The translations under genes were made by a program, and so were the position numbers. Positions 10,223 to 26,000 of a stretch of 64,000 bases of DNA are shown piece by piece. Every line of letters begins with the position of its first letter. Position 1 is the first letter of the stretch. Source of the DNA: Vanilla planifolia (Eukaryota; Streptophyta; Magnoliopsida; Asparagales; Orchidaceae); assembly GCA_023846275.1 (NCBI GenBank), contig CM043875.1, positions 1,051,569 to 1,115,568 of the forward strand, given 5' to 3'. Under the pieces are notes generated by a model that worked only from the letters and a program-made list of their open reading frames with translations, had not been told where the DNA came from and ran no database searches.

Positions 10223-13200
10223 CTAAGCACTGCTTTGAGGAAGAAGACCATCTCTTTTGGCCATTTCATATATTGCAATAGAAGCAAGAGCCTTCGCATC
10301 TGCCGTCATGCGCCAAAGCTCATCATAGGGGACAACATGAACCTTAATCAACTCACCATGATCACGCAAACCCATTTCTTTTCCCTGCAATGACCTAATT
10401 ATCTCCTCGTTCACATGTGCTCTATATAAGAAGAGATTTAGCTCTTCGTCACAGCCACCCTGCAGGGAAACAAGAAAAGGACCTTTTGTGCTTTTTCTTT
10501 ACAGGACTGGATAGTGGAATTGAAAACGATAGCTTAGATGAACAATAGCAAGTAAACTCATTGCCAATTTGATGCAACCAGCTTAGCATTCAATTGTTCA
10601 TGGGTTCATATTTGCATCCAAGTTGTGTTCTAGAATTGTAGTAAGCCAAACTTTCTATTGTATGTGGCCCAAGGTCAAGGCAGCCAATACCAATTTGTCT
10701 ACAAGCAAATTTTGTTGTAGGCAAATTGCTGTCGAACCACCAAGAGTGGTCGAACAGCCATGAGATGCAGTTCTGACATTCACAATCCTCCAGTATTGCT
10801 AGGATTTATCAAGGGAATATTGTGCATTAACCTTGGTCAAGTTCAATGCAGTAATTTCTACACTCTTTCTTCTTTCAATTCATCTTTGTTTTCCTTGTTT
10901 CTACATAAGATTGCATGTGATTTCATTGTTTGTAGTAAAATGAATATTGTCTCTTACATGCTTGTTGATTAAAATTTTGTAGATAACATTTGTTAAAAGC
11001 TCTGGTTTCTTATAATTAATCGATCCACTAAAACATTCGGAGAGTTTCATCGCCTCAGGTGAAATCGACTAGTAAAATCTCAAAATTTGCATGAGATCTC
11101 TTTTCATTAAAGCTCCCATGCTATAATGTTGACTAGTTTGTATTTCTTGGAAAGCTTAATATCAACTTACCTTCATCAACTTACCTTCAAATCGTATAAT
11201 TGTAATCCTAACCTATGCCTCTTATGCCTTCCATCTATTGGTATCAAGGCTTAGGTTTGTGTTATTCTAAAGAACACACTATGTTTACTTGTTTTCCAGT
11301 TTCCTACACATTATATCACTTCATGAACCAAAAATTTCAAGTCATGGGTAACATAGCAGATTTGAAACGAAAGTATAATAAACTGCAAGGTGATATGAGG
11401 GCCATCATGAAAACGCTACAAGGAATTCAAAATAAGCTTGATAAGAAGGTTCATACCCCTACTGCAGCAAGGAAATCTAAAAGTTCAACCAATTGAAATG
11501 ATAAAAATGTTGATGAAAAAGATTTAACTCTTAGGCCATAAAGAATACACATTAGGAATATAAAACATAACTAAATCGCATTACAACCTCTAGAGCAAAA
11601 TAGGCACAGGGAAGAAAGGCAAAGCAAGATCATAAGAAAGAAAAAGATGCGCTGCACTTATGCAAGTTCAGATGCAAGCATCATTTGATGCTCCAAGTAT
11701 TGGGAAATGCTTATGGATTGAGTTGTTAATTTGTACCAATACTTTAACTGCTACAAAAAGTCAAGGTTTGCAAGAGTTAGGTTTGCTAGAATGAAATAGC
11801 CTACAAGACTAAAAGCTATTAGATTGGTGGGTGTAGAATGAAAGAGAGCTCAGTATGAATGAGAGGCAGCTAAGACTTGGGCTAAAATGAAGGAACAACT
11901 TGAGTAGTATCTTCCTTTTACTTACCAAGAGAGACACTTAGATGAATTGTATAAGCCCAGGTAAGGTTCTATAAATGTTATCGAGTATATGAATCCATTA
12001 AGAAAACTAATGGTTACACGTGATCATGATGAGCCACATAATTCCATGATAGCAAGGTTTAGGAATAGATTAATGTCAGAATTGGCATGAGAATTATTAA
12101 GGTATCATATACCTTACTAAAACTTATAATGTGGCTTTCTATTATGAGAACAAGCTAAAAGTTAATAGAATTAAAGAAACCTTGAAAACTGTGATGCAAG
12201 AAAATTTGAAAAATTTTTAGCAAGCTTGTTAATCAAGACTTAGCATATGCACCTATATGGGTAAACCTTACCTCTTCTATTTTGAGATAGCCCAATACCA
12301 GTGGTATGTATACTCCTAATGAAAATAGATTTAGATTTGCTCACCATGTGTTGCATCTAGATGCATTCAATTATCTTGGGTCAAGTATAACATTTCTTCA
12401 AAAATCACCCTATGTTTGGGTTAACTAATGCATTTTCTCCTTTGTTACTTAGTTTGATTGTGGAGTACAAGGAGGTACCTACTAGCTTACATCTAAGCAT
12501 TCATGATTCTTTTAGAAGATTCATAACATATTTCCTTCAAGATATTGAAATTCCTACTTTTGACAGAGCTATTTTTATTTCGAGATAATATTTAAGATTT
12601 CCCAATTCTTTAATTTTAAATTGTTAAGCAAGTAAGCTCTCGAGAATATTGATTTTTTGCTCATAATCATCTATTAAAATAATGTCATCCACAGATATGA
12701 TAAGAATAATAATCTTCTCTTTAGATGGGTGTTTAAAAAGAGACAATGATTTTTCTGACATTGTGAATATCCTTACTGCTTGATCACCCTTACAAATCTA
12801 TCAACCCAGGCTTTGCAGATTGTTTAAGTCAGTATAAAAATCTTCTTAAATTATAGATTTTGTTGATTGTGACCAGTATCTCAAATAATACTCATACACT
12901 TCTTTAGCTAAGTTTTCACTGAGAAAACATTCTTTGCATTTAATTGGTAAACTGTCAAATAAATTTGCAGTAAGAGATAGAAGAACTTGAACTATGTTTA
13001 CTGTAGCCATTGGGCAAAGATTTCTTTATAATCAATTCCACAATATTATATTAATTCTTTTGCTAGAAGTCAAACCTTGAATTGATCAAAACTTCAATCT
13101 TCTTTGTATTTAATTGTGAAGCACCATTTGCAATTTATAGGATGCTTTTTAGGTGATAATTATGTGATCTTCTATGTTTCATCATTCTTTAGTGCATGGA

Positions 13201-16184
13201 TTTCTTTCTCAACAACAGCCCTTTATTCCAATATTTTGAGAGTTTCTTGTATGGATTTAGAAATCTACCTATATGGTTTAAAATTGTTACAAATATCTTA
13301 TATTTATTAGATAAACCCTGATATGACACAAAGTTATAGCTTCGATACCTTTTGCAGTCTCTAATGCCATCTTTCCTTGTAATAGGTAGGTCATTATCTT
13401 TACAAATGTTCAGCATTATAATTATCTTGTGGATCTTTGATCCTGAATATAGATCCAATTCTTAGATTTGGTTAAGAGATATTTATTGTTCTATCTCCTA
13501 TTACTTTATTTTCCTTCTAGAATAGGTGAGAAGACCTTTGTTGTTCTTGTATTGAATAGTATCTAAGGAATGAAGACTAAGGAGTTTACTATAAAGACTT
13601 GGCTAAATAATATTTAGAGAAGAAGAGTTTTAGAGTTTTGACAACTCAGCAAGTGATTCAAGATATGTAATTATTGGTCCACTCAGTCCAATTTGGTTAA
13701 GAAGAACATATGACTTTATGTAGTTAATTAGATTTGATGAGATGTGGGGCATATCTAAAGCACTTATTTTCCTATTGAGATTCCAAAGTTGGTAAGCTAC
13801 TCTTCTCTTGAATATCAGATTTAAGATAAAATCATTGGTGTTCAAAGAATATAAGATGATGGAACTATTGAATTTCATTATGATTAAAAAATAATATTTA
13901 TACCCATTTTGATGAAAAAAAATACCCCAAAAAAATATACTAAATGACTTTAAAGTCAAGTTTTCCTTAATGTTAGCTATGAAACGTACAAATGCAGAAC
14001 ATTTGAATATTTTCGGAATAACAAAAGATATGAGATTGATGATTAAATATATTTTAAGTAGAGTTTAACATGGGATTTGAAAATTTATGAATAAAGAAGA
14101 CATTCTATTAATGAGATAGACTGCAATGAGTATAATTCATCTATAATATTATTTTGGTACATTTATGGAGAACATGATGGATTGGGTTAGGAGATGATTG
14201 TTTTTTCTTTGAAATACACCAATTTGTTGAGGCATGTTAACATAGAAGCTTACATGCTTTAACATAAGGAAAAAAACACTAAGGATGGATGCAAAATTTT
14301 TCTTTACAATCTATTTTCAAAACTTATATTTTGATTTAAAATTAAGTTTGAATCATGACATTGAATTTTTTTAATATCACATTTACTACTAATTTTTCTT
14401 TCATTAAAAAAACCCATGAAAGTCTTATATTATCATCTAATATTATCATCTACAAATGTTATGACCCAATGAGAATCGATCATGATTCTTTACCCTATAT
14501 GATCCACACACATCTCTATGAATTAATGAAAAGAGATTATGATTTCTTATAAGATAAGTTAATCTAAGAATTTAAAATATGTTTTACAAACTAACAAGTT
14601 TTCTATTAAAATTCATTGGGATTTTTATTATTAAGACAAGATAAAAAAAATTTCTTAAAATATATGAAATTTGGATGTCTTTATCTATAATGTCATAACA
14701 TAATTGTATTATCCTTTTTTGAATGAAAAATAACACTTTGATTATGATTACAAAAATTAAACAATCAAGATTGTGATATTTTCCTTTAAAAGAATCATTT
14801 ATCTCAAGTAGATAGAGGCCCAAGCACTTCTTAATATTATTAATTACCTATTTTAAATCTAAGAACTAAAATTCACAAGCATTTGGTGAAAATTTAGTGA
14901 CACAACTTTGATCTTGAAAGAGTTTGCTAACTGTTAATAAAATACAATTTAATTGAGATATTGAAGGACAAAATTAAGTGTTAGGCCTTTTGAAATTTTT
15001 ATTTATTCGATATCATTTACTTTGGAAAATGGTCTGCTTGCTATATTGGTTGTTATATTCTCAAGACAAGAACTAAAATTTATTAAAACCTCTTTATCTT
15101 TAATAATATGATTTGATACTTCTTAATCTATAATTTATAGATTCAAATAATCTTTTCTGATATTCAAGATATTAATGAAATCACCTTTCTGAGTTAATGA
15201 TTTGATTCTAATAGTCATGGTAGAATCGACTGTTTGTGATAGTTTGATTACTATTCCAAAATCTCCAATTACTCCTCGATAATTGGATTGAGCTTTGTTG
15301 GTATAGAATTTTCTTCCATGCTAGAAGTGTTGCCTCAACTCTCTCTATAGTGTAGGAATAAGAGCTTCAAATTGGTGAGTTTTGTGTGAAACCTTTGGCA
15401 TGTGTCTTTGTTGTTAACAAGATTTTTTACAATACTTAAAATATGGTTGTTCTCTTTTCTACTTGTTATCATTACTATGATTCTTATGCCTATGAACAAG
15501 TAAATGCATAATTTTTCAACTAAAATATAGCAATTTAAGTCATCAACATTACATGCCTACTTTCTCCTCTCTGCACTTCAAAAAAAGGCTACTTGGAGGT
15601 TAAGGTCTCACCCTTAAATTCTTCCTCAAATTTTGAGATTTTTTTTGAGTCCAAATAAAAGTTTATATTCTTTTCTTCTCCATAACTTGTCTGTATTTAA
15701 TTCTGTCTTCATAACATCTCCAAGAGTATTCCTCACACAAATCTAATTGTTGCCAATGTTGTGAGCATTTTGAAATTTTGGATCACAATCAAACCTCCTT
15801 ACTGCAAGTCATTTAGAATACTTGCTTAAATAAGTTTAAAGTATTCTCCTTGTTTGAATATATTTTTCTTCCTTTTAGATTTCTCTTATTTGTTAATGAA
15901 GAAAAAAATTTCTATTATCTTTTGGTCATGGAAATAATCAACTATAATATAACTATTGTATTAGACAGGTAATCATTTTTGCCTTCCCTGTCTATGAACT
16001 TCACTGATTGGAAAGATTGGAGATAATTATTCTCATTTGGTTTGTATCCTGTAATGAAAATTTGATTGTTGTTTAATATTTTCCAAGGTTGGAAACCATG
16101 TTATCATAATTAGATATGACTTTGAATGTTGTGGAGAAGCAACTGTGAAAATTTATATAATTATATAAATTTATAAATAATTCT

Positions 16185-16267
<83 letters not shown>

Positions 16268-16986
16268 CATATCATATTCTATAATATCATATTCCATATT
16301 TCACCCATGTGTAGAAGATACTTCTTCTCTTCTATTTATATGAGGCGACAAAGGAGCAACAATGTAGGACAAATGATAGGAAGCTACCCTCATGCAATCG
16401 CTCGTGATAGAAGGGCAAGAGCTTAGCAGAGTAGAGGATGAGGATGAGCGATGAGATCTTCCTTTAGAGCCTGAGGGCAAGGATGAGGTCATGGATTGGC
16501 TCAGGCATGATGAAAACTAGAGTGTAAGGACATTGCTTAAGTTGAGTAAAGAAGATAGTGAAGCCCTATTAATCTGCCCTTCTTGACAAAAGTAGAAGAT
16601 GAATGAGATTAAGAGTAGAAATTTGACTTTGATACAATGAGAAAATTGAGAAGAATGAGATTTTTTTATTTAAAAATATAACGCACAACTACTCTTATAG
16701 ATAAAAAATCATATAATTAGAAAAAAAATCTATTAAATTTCTTAATTACAAAAACTATGCAAAAAAGAAAAGAGAATTGGGTAATATATTACCCAAAACA
16801 TCAATAATTCACACAACTATTCTAGAAAATAAAAAAACACAAAATCAAAATATTATATCCAACATCAAAAATATTTGATGAGAAAAATCAAATCTAGACT
16901 ATAAATATCAGAATATTTTATCTTTATGGAGAAACAAATAAACCTAAAGTGGAAGGGTCACATCTCCCCACTTACGAAAAAATACA

Positions 16987-17026
<40 letters not shown>

Positions 17027-20000
17027 ACATGGAATGCTTTTCTATCTACACTAAAGCTTAACACAGGTCAGATTGATAATTCTATACAAATAATTAGTAA
17101 AAGGCCATAAAAAGAGGAATAAATAAGTGAATTTGACTAATAAGTTTAATTGAATTTAAAAATTACCGGAGATGGGAAAACTCTACAATCAGTTGCTGAG
17201 TCAAGAAATGCTGTAAGGTTCACCATATCACGTACATTGAGGCTTATGCCTATCTCCTCTTCAACCTGCATAATGATCACATTAGTAGCAATGTATGAAA
17301 AGCTTTTAATTGAGACATGTAGCCACTCATTGGTGGAGTAAAAAATTGGTAAGTTGATAAGTTTTAGTGATTGAAGAATGTATTGAATAAACAAAAAGCA
17401 GAAGTCAACTATTTCATACTATTCCTAGAAGTAAGAACACCAAGGAACTTTTTTTCCCAAAAACAAAGAATTTATCGCTGAATGATTCATGAATTTTTAT
17501 TTGTGCTGAAAATGGGATGTTTATCAATCGTATAAGATGACTACAAGAAAAGAATGTGAGTGGAAAATATTACCAAAGAATGAATCAGGTAATAGAAAAT
17601 GCTGAGGGAAAAACAAAGAAGGGTAGGTCAAGGTTTCCAGAATATATTACCTCACGAACTGCTGTACCAACAAGATCACCTCCTTCATCATCCACCATAC
17701 CAGCAGGTAACTCCAAAATTAACCTTCCAACAGGAACCCTAACCTAAAAAGCTTTTTTGAAAAACTTCACTGTTGAACTAAAACAACAAATAGGCAATTC
17801 GTATAGCAAAATGGATCATAAAGCATATAAAAAAATCACGGTTCTAGGACTATAGCAAAAAAGAAATATTGAATCATCTAGGTCATCAAAACCAACTTTT
17901 GGGAATAAAGTTAGTCCTGGAAATGGACGACCAGAAAACCATAGAATGTCATGTTAATCAAATTAATGTGTTTGATTTCACTCATAATACCTGCTCTGTA
18001 AGAACAGCATATGTCTTTCCTACGGACTCTAGGAGGATTAGCACAGCAACAGATGGCCCCCTAGCGAACACAATTCCTGGAGCCTAAAAGATAGAGAAGC
18101 CTATTATACAACTACAGAAGTTATTTTAATCAGCAATGAAACAACTAAAACCAGAAGTATCAATGTGGAAATAAGAAATTGTATGGTATAAAAGTTGGAT
18201 TAAATCAAGTCAAACTTTAATGCTCCAAGTATGATGGTAGTTCAACGCAGAGCTTTTATACAACTAGACACTAATCTTGTTGAACTTAACAGAGATCTTA
18301 TGCTCTACTTTGCCTTTTGTGTGATAGAAAAACTAGTCTGGATTAGGGCAGTGATGAAAGATCAAATCACCAGATAAATTGCTGTTATTTTCAAAATTAA
18401 ATCATTTGAACTTGGATAACAAATGCTGAGAAAGGGGCATCATCAGATCCTGAAAGGACTACAAGAATTGATGGTGGCAAATTATAGACCTTCAAATCTA
18501 GCAGAACATAATTTTAATGAAACATCCTTAATAAAGTCTACTTAGAACGGAAGGAATGCTAACTTTCTCCAAGCGATTCTGAAAGATTATTGAAGCCAAT
18601 AAGTAAAAATGACATATTGATTTTCTTACTCAAATTATAATTACAAGCCTTATTTCCTGGGCTCTTTCAATCAAAAATAAGATTCTTACCTGTAATAAAT
18701 ATTGTTAGCAACAATTCCTCAAAATCAGACACAAACTGTACACCAATAATAGACATCATGAGAGAATTTGAAAGCCATCTATTTAAGACATTTTGTGAAA
18801 GACATGGTAGAAAACACAATAATTCCGCTCCATAGGTCGTCTCCTCAAAAACCACAACCAAGGCTAGTACCTAATTAAATAAAAAAGGATTAAATCATGT
18901 CAATGCATACACAGTTAAGCATAGACAAAAAACAGATTTTTTGCAGAATCATTAGGTTTTCTTCGTATGAATGGTGGACATTGAAGCTTGTTTTGAAAAA
19001 CAAAATTGCATTGCTTCTGCTTTACAAAAATTTAATAAGGTTCTCTAGATTTTTGGTCAAAAAACGTACAGAAGTTCCCTATTTGGTTCAAGCAAAAATA
19101 AATGTGTTAGCCATTTCCAAGCAGCAAGGCATTACAAACGAAGCTTGAACGGGAATTCCTGCTTCTCACAATACCTTGGCCAAACGGCAAGCTCCTCCTT
19201 ATCTCTATAGTCCTAGAAAGGAAGTGTACTAACCATTTAGAAAATGAAACATGTTTCGCCTTGGTTTTGAAAAGCACTTCAGATATGTCAATAATAATTC
19301 AATTTTGATTGCAGCTCTTTGTCCTCACATCTAGTAGTCATAGAACCATTAGAACAAACAACCATGCCAACTTTTAACAACCAGGAAGTAGAAATATATA
19401 TTACCTCACAACAACAAAGTAAGATTTACTAAATGATGCAAATCTTTCAAAGAAAATTTATACCTTTACCCCTGTTAGACTGTCAAGCACCTCGGCTCTG
19501 AATTTCAAAAATCCAATACGATCTCCAAACATATCAATTCCCTGTTTTAACATGTAATGTTTAGACTCATGGAATACATAAGTAAAATAGTATTTTTACA
19601 AAAGAAATAAGCCAACACAACAATGTTAATCCTCCATTCTATACTCAATCAATCTTTGCCTCAGTCTTGGTTAGCCGTAGTAACGTTTTTAGAATATTTT
19701 CATGCTTAGTAGCAATTTCTAACATATTGTCCACAATGGGAATGGATTTCTACTTAATTTTGGTGATAATTGATGTAGTAAGCACAACATATCTAGTAAA
19801 CATTTGCTTAAATTATATTATTGCTCCATCCTCTACACTTTTTAATTGTTTTCCATGTATACTCAATCAATCTTTGCCTCAGTCTTGGTTAGCCGTACTA
19901 ACTTTTTAAAATATTTTCATGCTTAGTAGAAATTTCTAACATATTGTCCATAATGGGAATGGATTTCTACTTAATTTTGGTGATAATTGATGTAGTAAGC

Positions 20001-23000
20001 ACACCATATCTAGTAAACATTTGCTTAAATTATATTATTGCTCCTTCCTCTACACTTTTTAATTGTTTTCCATGTATATCACACTTTTAGCTGATTCATA
20101 CTTATATTGCCTTATTGGATATTGAGTGCAATTCTACATATCAACTATAACGCCTCGACCTCTTAGCATACTCCGATATCAAGAGTTTCTAGTTCTAGTG
20201 GATAAGAATTTTTCCCAACAAATAATAGATGCTTTATAGTGAAGGATTTGCATATATGTTAATTTCTATTCCTATGCCTGAAATCATCACTTCAAATTCT
20301 TAATTCCTATTTGTAAATTTAAAATCATCCCTCCAAATTTTCATATGTTTGCTAAAGATCTCTATTGAGAGTATTTTATATATATTCATGAATTAAAAAA
20401 TAACATTTTACTTGATATTACATCAATGATAGTCATGTTTGCATTGAGAGTTTAAATTCATATTGTATGTATCATTTCTAATGGTAACACTTCATATTGA
20501 AAATTTTATGTCCTATATAAATTTGACAAGAACAAAGATTGATTTATAATGACACTCATTTTATATCCAACACCTTCGTATCAAATAATTGAACAATTTA
20601 TTTTAGTAAGCTTAATAATATTTTTTTTATTTCAAATAAGCACAATAAATTACATCAAAACCATAACATTTTACAACTACATATCCCTTCTATAACCATT
20701 TGAATTTTAAATCCAAAATATATTCTAATCAAATCCAGGAATTCTCAACTCTACACAACTTATTACTATCAATTTTTAAAATACAAATTATTATGATAAT
20801 AAATTGAAGAATTTTCTACACTTATCTTAAGCATTTCCTCATCCATTGTATTAAATAAACAAAAAAATTGAAGTTATGCATTAACGCCATCATTGTTTGT
20901 TAAAAAAAAAATTTGCTTTGTGTGAAATAGGATAGCAATTACTCAAAAAGCACAAGGACTTGATGAAGGCATAAGTATCAAATCCAAGGTTGAATGTTAC
21001 GTTGTCATATTAGTATGAGTAATGAATATGACTATGAAGGTGTCCAGCACTTGTAACCACTTTCTTATTTCAAAGTCATATGAAATATTGTTGGCGATAG
21101 GTCAACGCAAGCAAGTTACATGAACACATGGGTAAATTGGGTAAACACATAAATCAGGTGATGCTAATAGCTATGCTAATGAGATGCATGCAAGTGATGA
21201 TAACGGCTTGAACGACTATAAAAGAATACGCAGGTAGTCTAGAAAAAATGCACTAAACTTGTGAAAATATCTACTTAGATCAAAAACCCCTAGTTCACAT
21301 TTTGTAAGCTATCATGACCTTTAAAGTATGAGCCAACCATTGGTTAGAGAGGCTCAAGGGAAACTTTTGGAAAAGTGTATCTCTTTGTAATATCTGAGTT
21401 CTTACAAAGATATTCTATAGGCAATTGAGATTTCCCCCTTAATTTGGCTTGATATAGGTGCATCTAGAATCTATACTTGTTCAATTGTTCTTCTAACTAG
21501 AAGGGATGCTAAAGGCCATTTGTCTCCCACTTTATCTATCCAAGGAACGAAAAAAGGCTTTGCATATTTCAATTCATCAAATAACTGTACTATGAAAATC
21601 AATGGCAGATGCCTTGAATTGATCAGATCAAGTAGGAACAAGATGTACTTATACCTATCTCATCCATTTAGAAATCTTGGTTCAAATTCTTCAATGTTGG
21701 ATCAAAGACATATAAAGGTAAAAATTTGTAGCATGAACAATACTCCATATATATACAAGCATTTGGTAGAAAGACATCCAAAAGGATTAACTTCTCAACA
21801 CCCCAAATAATATTGTTGTTCTTGTAATAATACAACCTTCCAATTGCATTCCTAAGGCAAAATTAAACTCCATTATTCATTTATTCCCAAACAACTTGGA
21901 GTCTAGCCATCATTCCACACCATTATACCGTAGGTATAAGTCCACAAATTTCATTTTTAGCTTCCAAAGATGAAGGTAGATGAAAAGCCTTTCCATCCCA
22001 TCCCATCAAAGTTTGCATTGAAGACTTTTTTATTACAATGACTAAATCAAAGAAGTTTCTCATTTGATTACTTGGGAATGAATAAAGAAAATAACTATCA
22101 CATCATATCAAAACATGATATTCTATAAAATCTAAGGCTTTGGTTCTTACCAACCAATTATTCAAAATCTTGTCATCTTCCAATTATACTTGAATTTTTT
22201 TTTGTCGCCTTCAATTCTTAAGACTCATCAAAACATGACAAAAGAATGGTATCCTACGACTCAAACTAAAAATTTGTTGAGTACATTATATATCATCTTG
22301 CCTAAAATAGCAAATTTGTGTTCATCCTATTGTTTAAGAACTCTATTAGACCAAGCATTAAAAAATTTGATTCTTTCACATGCACATCAAGAATGTTTGG
22401 GATGCATATTATGCAAGGAGACATTGTTTTTGCTTACTCAAACTAAAGGGTGATATCAAATCAATTTAGCACTTTTGGCTTCATATACATAGCAACTTTG
22501 TATTAATATCCAAGTCATTTGCTTTATGACAGCTATTATTAGCTAGTCCAGAGGAAAGACTTGGTACAACAGTAAAAATTGTTTTCACGTGCTATAAGGG
22601 TTTTGGGTTTGAATTGTGGAAACGACCACTTACAAAATATATGATATGAATTGTGGAAATAATCTCTTATAAAATGTATATTATAGTTTCATATAATAGA
22701 ACATTTGGGAATAACCTATCAAAAACCCTACACTCTTAGGAGTTAGTAGCAAAGAGCTGCACTTTTTTATGGCTATTAGCTAGAGCCACATATGGAACAA
22801 TTTTAATGGCTTCTTTAACAAAGATCAAGTAATGTCCATTGACAAAGTCATTTATTTTTTTATGACAAAGTAAAGAAATTTCCATTAATATTCATTCCAT
22901 AATGGTAGCTAAGAACTACAAAAGGTCTCGCATGTGAAAGGAACAAGGGCTTCTCACCCAAGGAGAATTTTAGAATGACTAATCCAAAATGAATTTTAGC

Positions 23001-26000
23001 TATCCAAGACTTTTGCATTTAAATTGTTAACATACAAAATGACCTTGGATAGAAATTCTGTCATCGATATTTCTTCGCTCATTATGATTGCTTAGACAGT
23101 CATATATTTGTTGATAAGTTTAATGGCAAAATTTCAGGCAAAGACAATTAGTTGCTAAATTTTTGTTGATCTTAATAGTGGAAAACATAGACCAAAAAAA
23201 TGAAAAGAAATAACTAAAATAGACTTTGCTTGTTTGGATATTACAAAAGAGATCTTAATGGATAGGCATAATTGTGTCATTCAATTTAATGTAGCATACC
23301 CCACTTAGATCAAAGCTCATTATTGTTGTTTTAGTTGTCGTAGAGAAAACAAAAGATCTTGAAAAGAAAAGATTCGGCATGCATATGTTGGGACAATGAC
23401 ATGCACACACTAAAGAGAATTGATAAAATATTTCCTGATAATAGTTAGACTACATCACTTTTCTTTTAAATTTTATCTTTTTAAAGTTAATGTGTATTCA
23501 ATTAATCAAATTCAAGATGAAGTATCATAATGTATATTTTTTAACTAATAATATTATATTTGTTATTAAAACTAAAAAAATTGGTTAAGGCTATGCAAAA
23601 TGAAATTTAAAGAATAAGTGATTTCATTATTTTGGGTCTTTAATTCAAAATGATGAAAAAAATTTATAAGGATGCTAATAATAAATCCAAACAAGTTGAA
23701 TAAGACAAAGTGCTTCTAATGTATTGTATAACAAAAACACCCTACTTAACATTAAAACTATGCTTTTTAAGATGGCAATGACACCAATAATGCTATACGA
23801 TACAAAACATCGTCTTAAGATTGACAATGCTATATAATACAAAATGCTATCCTTTAAAATTCAAACATATAAATAGCTCTATTGAGAGATATGTACCAGT
23901 GAAATTTTTCTTAATGATTAAAGAAAGAGGTAGACCCAAACAAAGACCTCACAAGTGACAAAAGATTCATGTAGCCAACCCTTAACAGAGGAATCGAGGC
24001 ATTGTTTTGATATTCTTGTATAGTGATTATTTAAGGCGAGTGAACTCCCTCATATGCCTTTATGACTCTTACCTTTTTCTGTTCAATTAAACCTCTCTCT
24101 TCTCTCCAATTTCACTCTACTTGGTCTGGATTCAGCCTCATTTTTATGCAATGTCTAGTCTTTTTAAGTGACTTGGTGGAAGCTACATGATTTAGTTGTG
24201 TTAGAAAATGCTAAATTTTTTGAAGGAAAATTAAAAGGCATAAAAGGTTTGGTACGTAATGCACCATAAAAGATTAAGATAATTGGCACGATCTCTACCG
24301 TTCATGTAAATGCCTATCTACAGGAGAAAATCAGCCAACAAACTCCTTAAAATTACAAAATTTCAAACGGATAATCCGTATCCCCTAACTCTCCAACCTT
24401 GTTTCTCCAAGGATTGGTTTACAAATATAGCTTTGCATTGAAGAGAACTTCCTTCTGATAACTTCAAACTAGACAATCTCTTAGTTTAATGACTCACAAA
24501 ATCATCAGAATATAAAAATGATATCACTTAATAGTTTGATTGCACCGTTTGCCTAAATTGGTACGATTAATTAAACAAGGGAGTTACGATATCCTGCAAG
24601 CATAAATCTGGTTAAGGCTCAGATTCAAATGGCATTTTGTAAGCAATTTTACATATATTCTGTAAGAGTTCACAAAAGAATATTTGAAAGCATACTTACA
24701 AACTTGAATCCGAACCAACAATAGGTATATACACATGTATACTTAAATGTCATATACAAACGGTATTTATAAGAAAAACTACAAGATAAAAAATAAAAAC
24801 TAGTCCAGTGAATATTTTGTACCTGACAATTTCATTTCATTTGATCAACACTCCCACCCCCCAAGCTCCCACCAAAAACACATCTCCCCCAACCCCACGA
24901 AATAAAGTAGCACACGGCATGTATCCATTCTTGTTAGCACATAAAAGACAATGCTAGATTTCACACTGCAACCTATACTATAGGTTTTTGAAGGAGGCAT
25001 CATGTTCAAAATAAAGGCCATCCAATTCTCAGAAAATAGGGATAATCTAGAAAGAATGTAACCAGCTTTTAGACTTTGTATCATATATTTTAGATGCAAC
25101 GATTGAGGATCCTTTCCTGATGTGTTGCTAGATCCAAAAAAAATTAACATCATGCAAAGAAAAGCTAGTCTTGTTTTATAGGTTACCTCCATAAGAACAT
25201 GATACGAGCATAGGTAATGTCTTATCACGGGTTATTGCAAGTTGCAAGACCATAAAGTTTTCACTTTGCAATTATTGAGCCAACAAATATCTGCATAAGT
25301 TACCTGAACTTCAACACGACGCAGATGCATATTTCCATCAGATAAAATACCTCTTTTGCTCTGCATATTCTTCAACCATTGCTTGAATAAAGTGGAGTCA
25401 ATTGCAATTCTGTGATCATAGAGACAAAATCAAGCAATAAACTCCAATAATCAAATGATCATTTCCAAGTTCATGCACATTTATTTTATGATAATAGCTA
25501 AAGATACACACGATTTGAGGATAATCACTAAAGACACAAAACACAATTATTTTTTGTATCTGATTTGAAGAAAACTTCAATTTTACTCGTTCAAGCACTA
25601 AACTAACTAAAGTCAAGTCTTTTGCCATAAAACGTCCCACTATCCAGATCAAAACGATGATCATCAATTACACACGTTGAATTACAAGTAAAACTAGGAT
25701 TAGTCCTATATCAAAAATTAATGGTTTGAACATTAGTTGTATACAATTAGTATAGTCTCTACCTATAAACTTAAACTACAAAGATATGTACCTAGGGGTA
25801 TATTAAGTCCAACTTAAGCTCTTATTCAACTCAACTCTTTTAACAAGTGATATCAAAGCTAGATTTAAAGAACTAAATTATTGTTCAAGTGATTATCTAG
25901 TCATAACCTACAGATCTTACTAACTACCATGATTGATTAAAGCTATAATAATACAAGATGTCCCTAGTGTTGTTTAGTCTCACATTAATAATGAAGCATT

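Noticed and set aside
16073..16297. Tyr-Ile repeat frame
   Set aside because: Arises from the TA microsatellite only.
21520..21810. Plus-strand 96-codon frame in Nudix intron 2
   Set aside because: I considered retrotransposon gag or protease, but no motif supports it; left as unclassified intron sequence.
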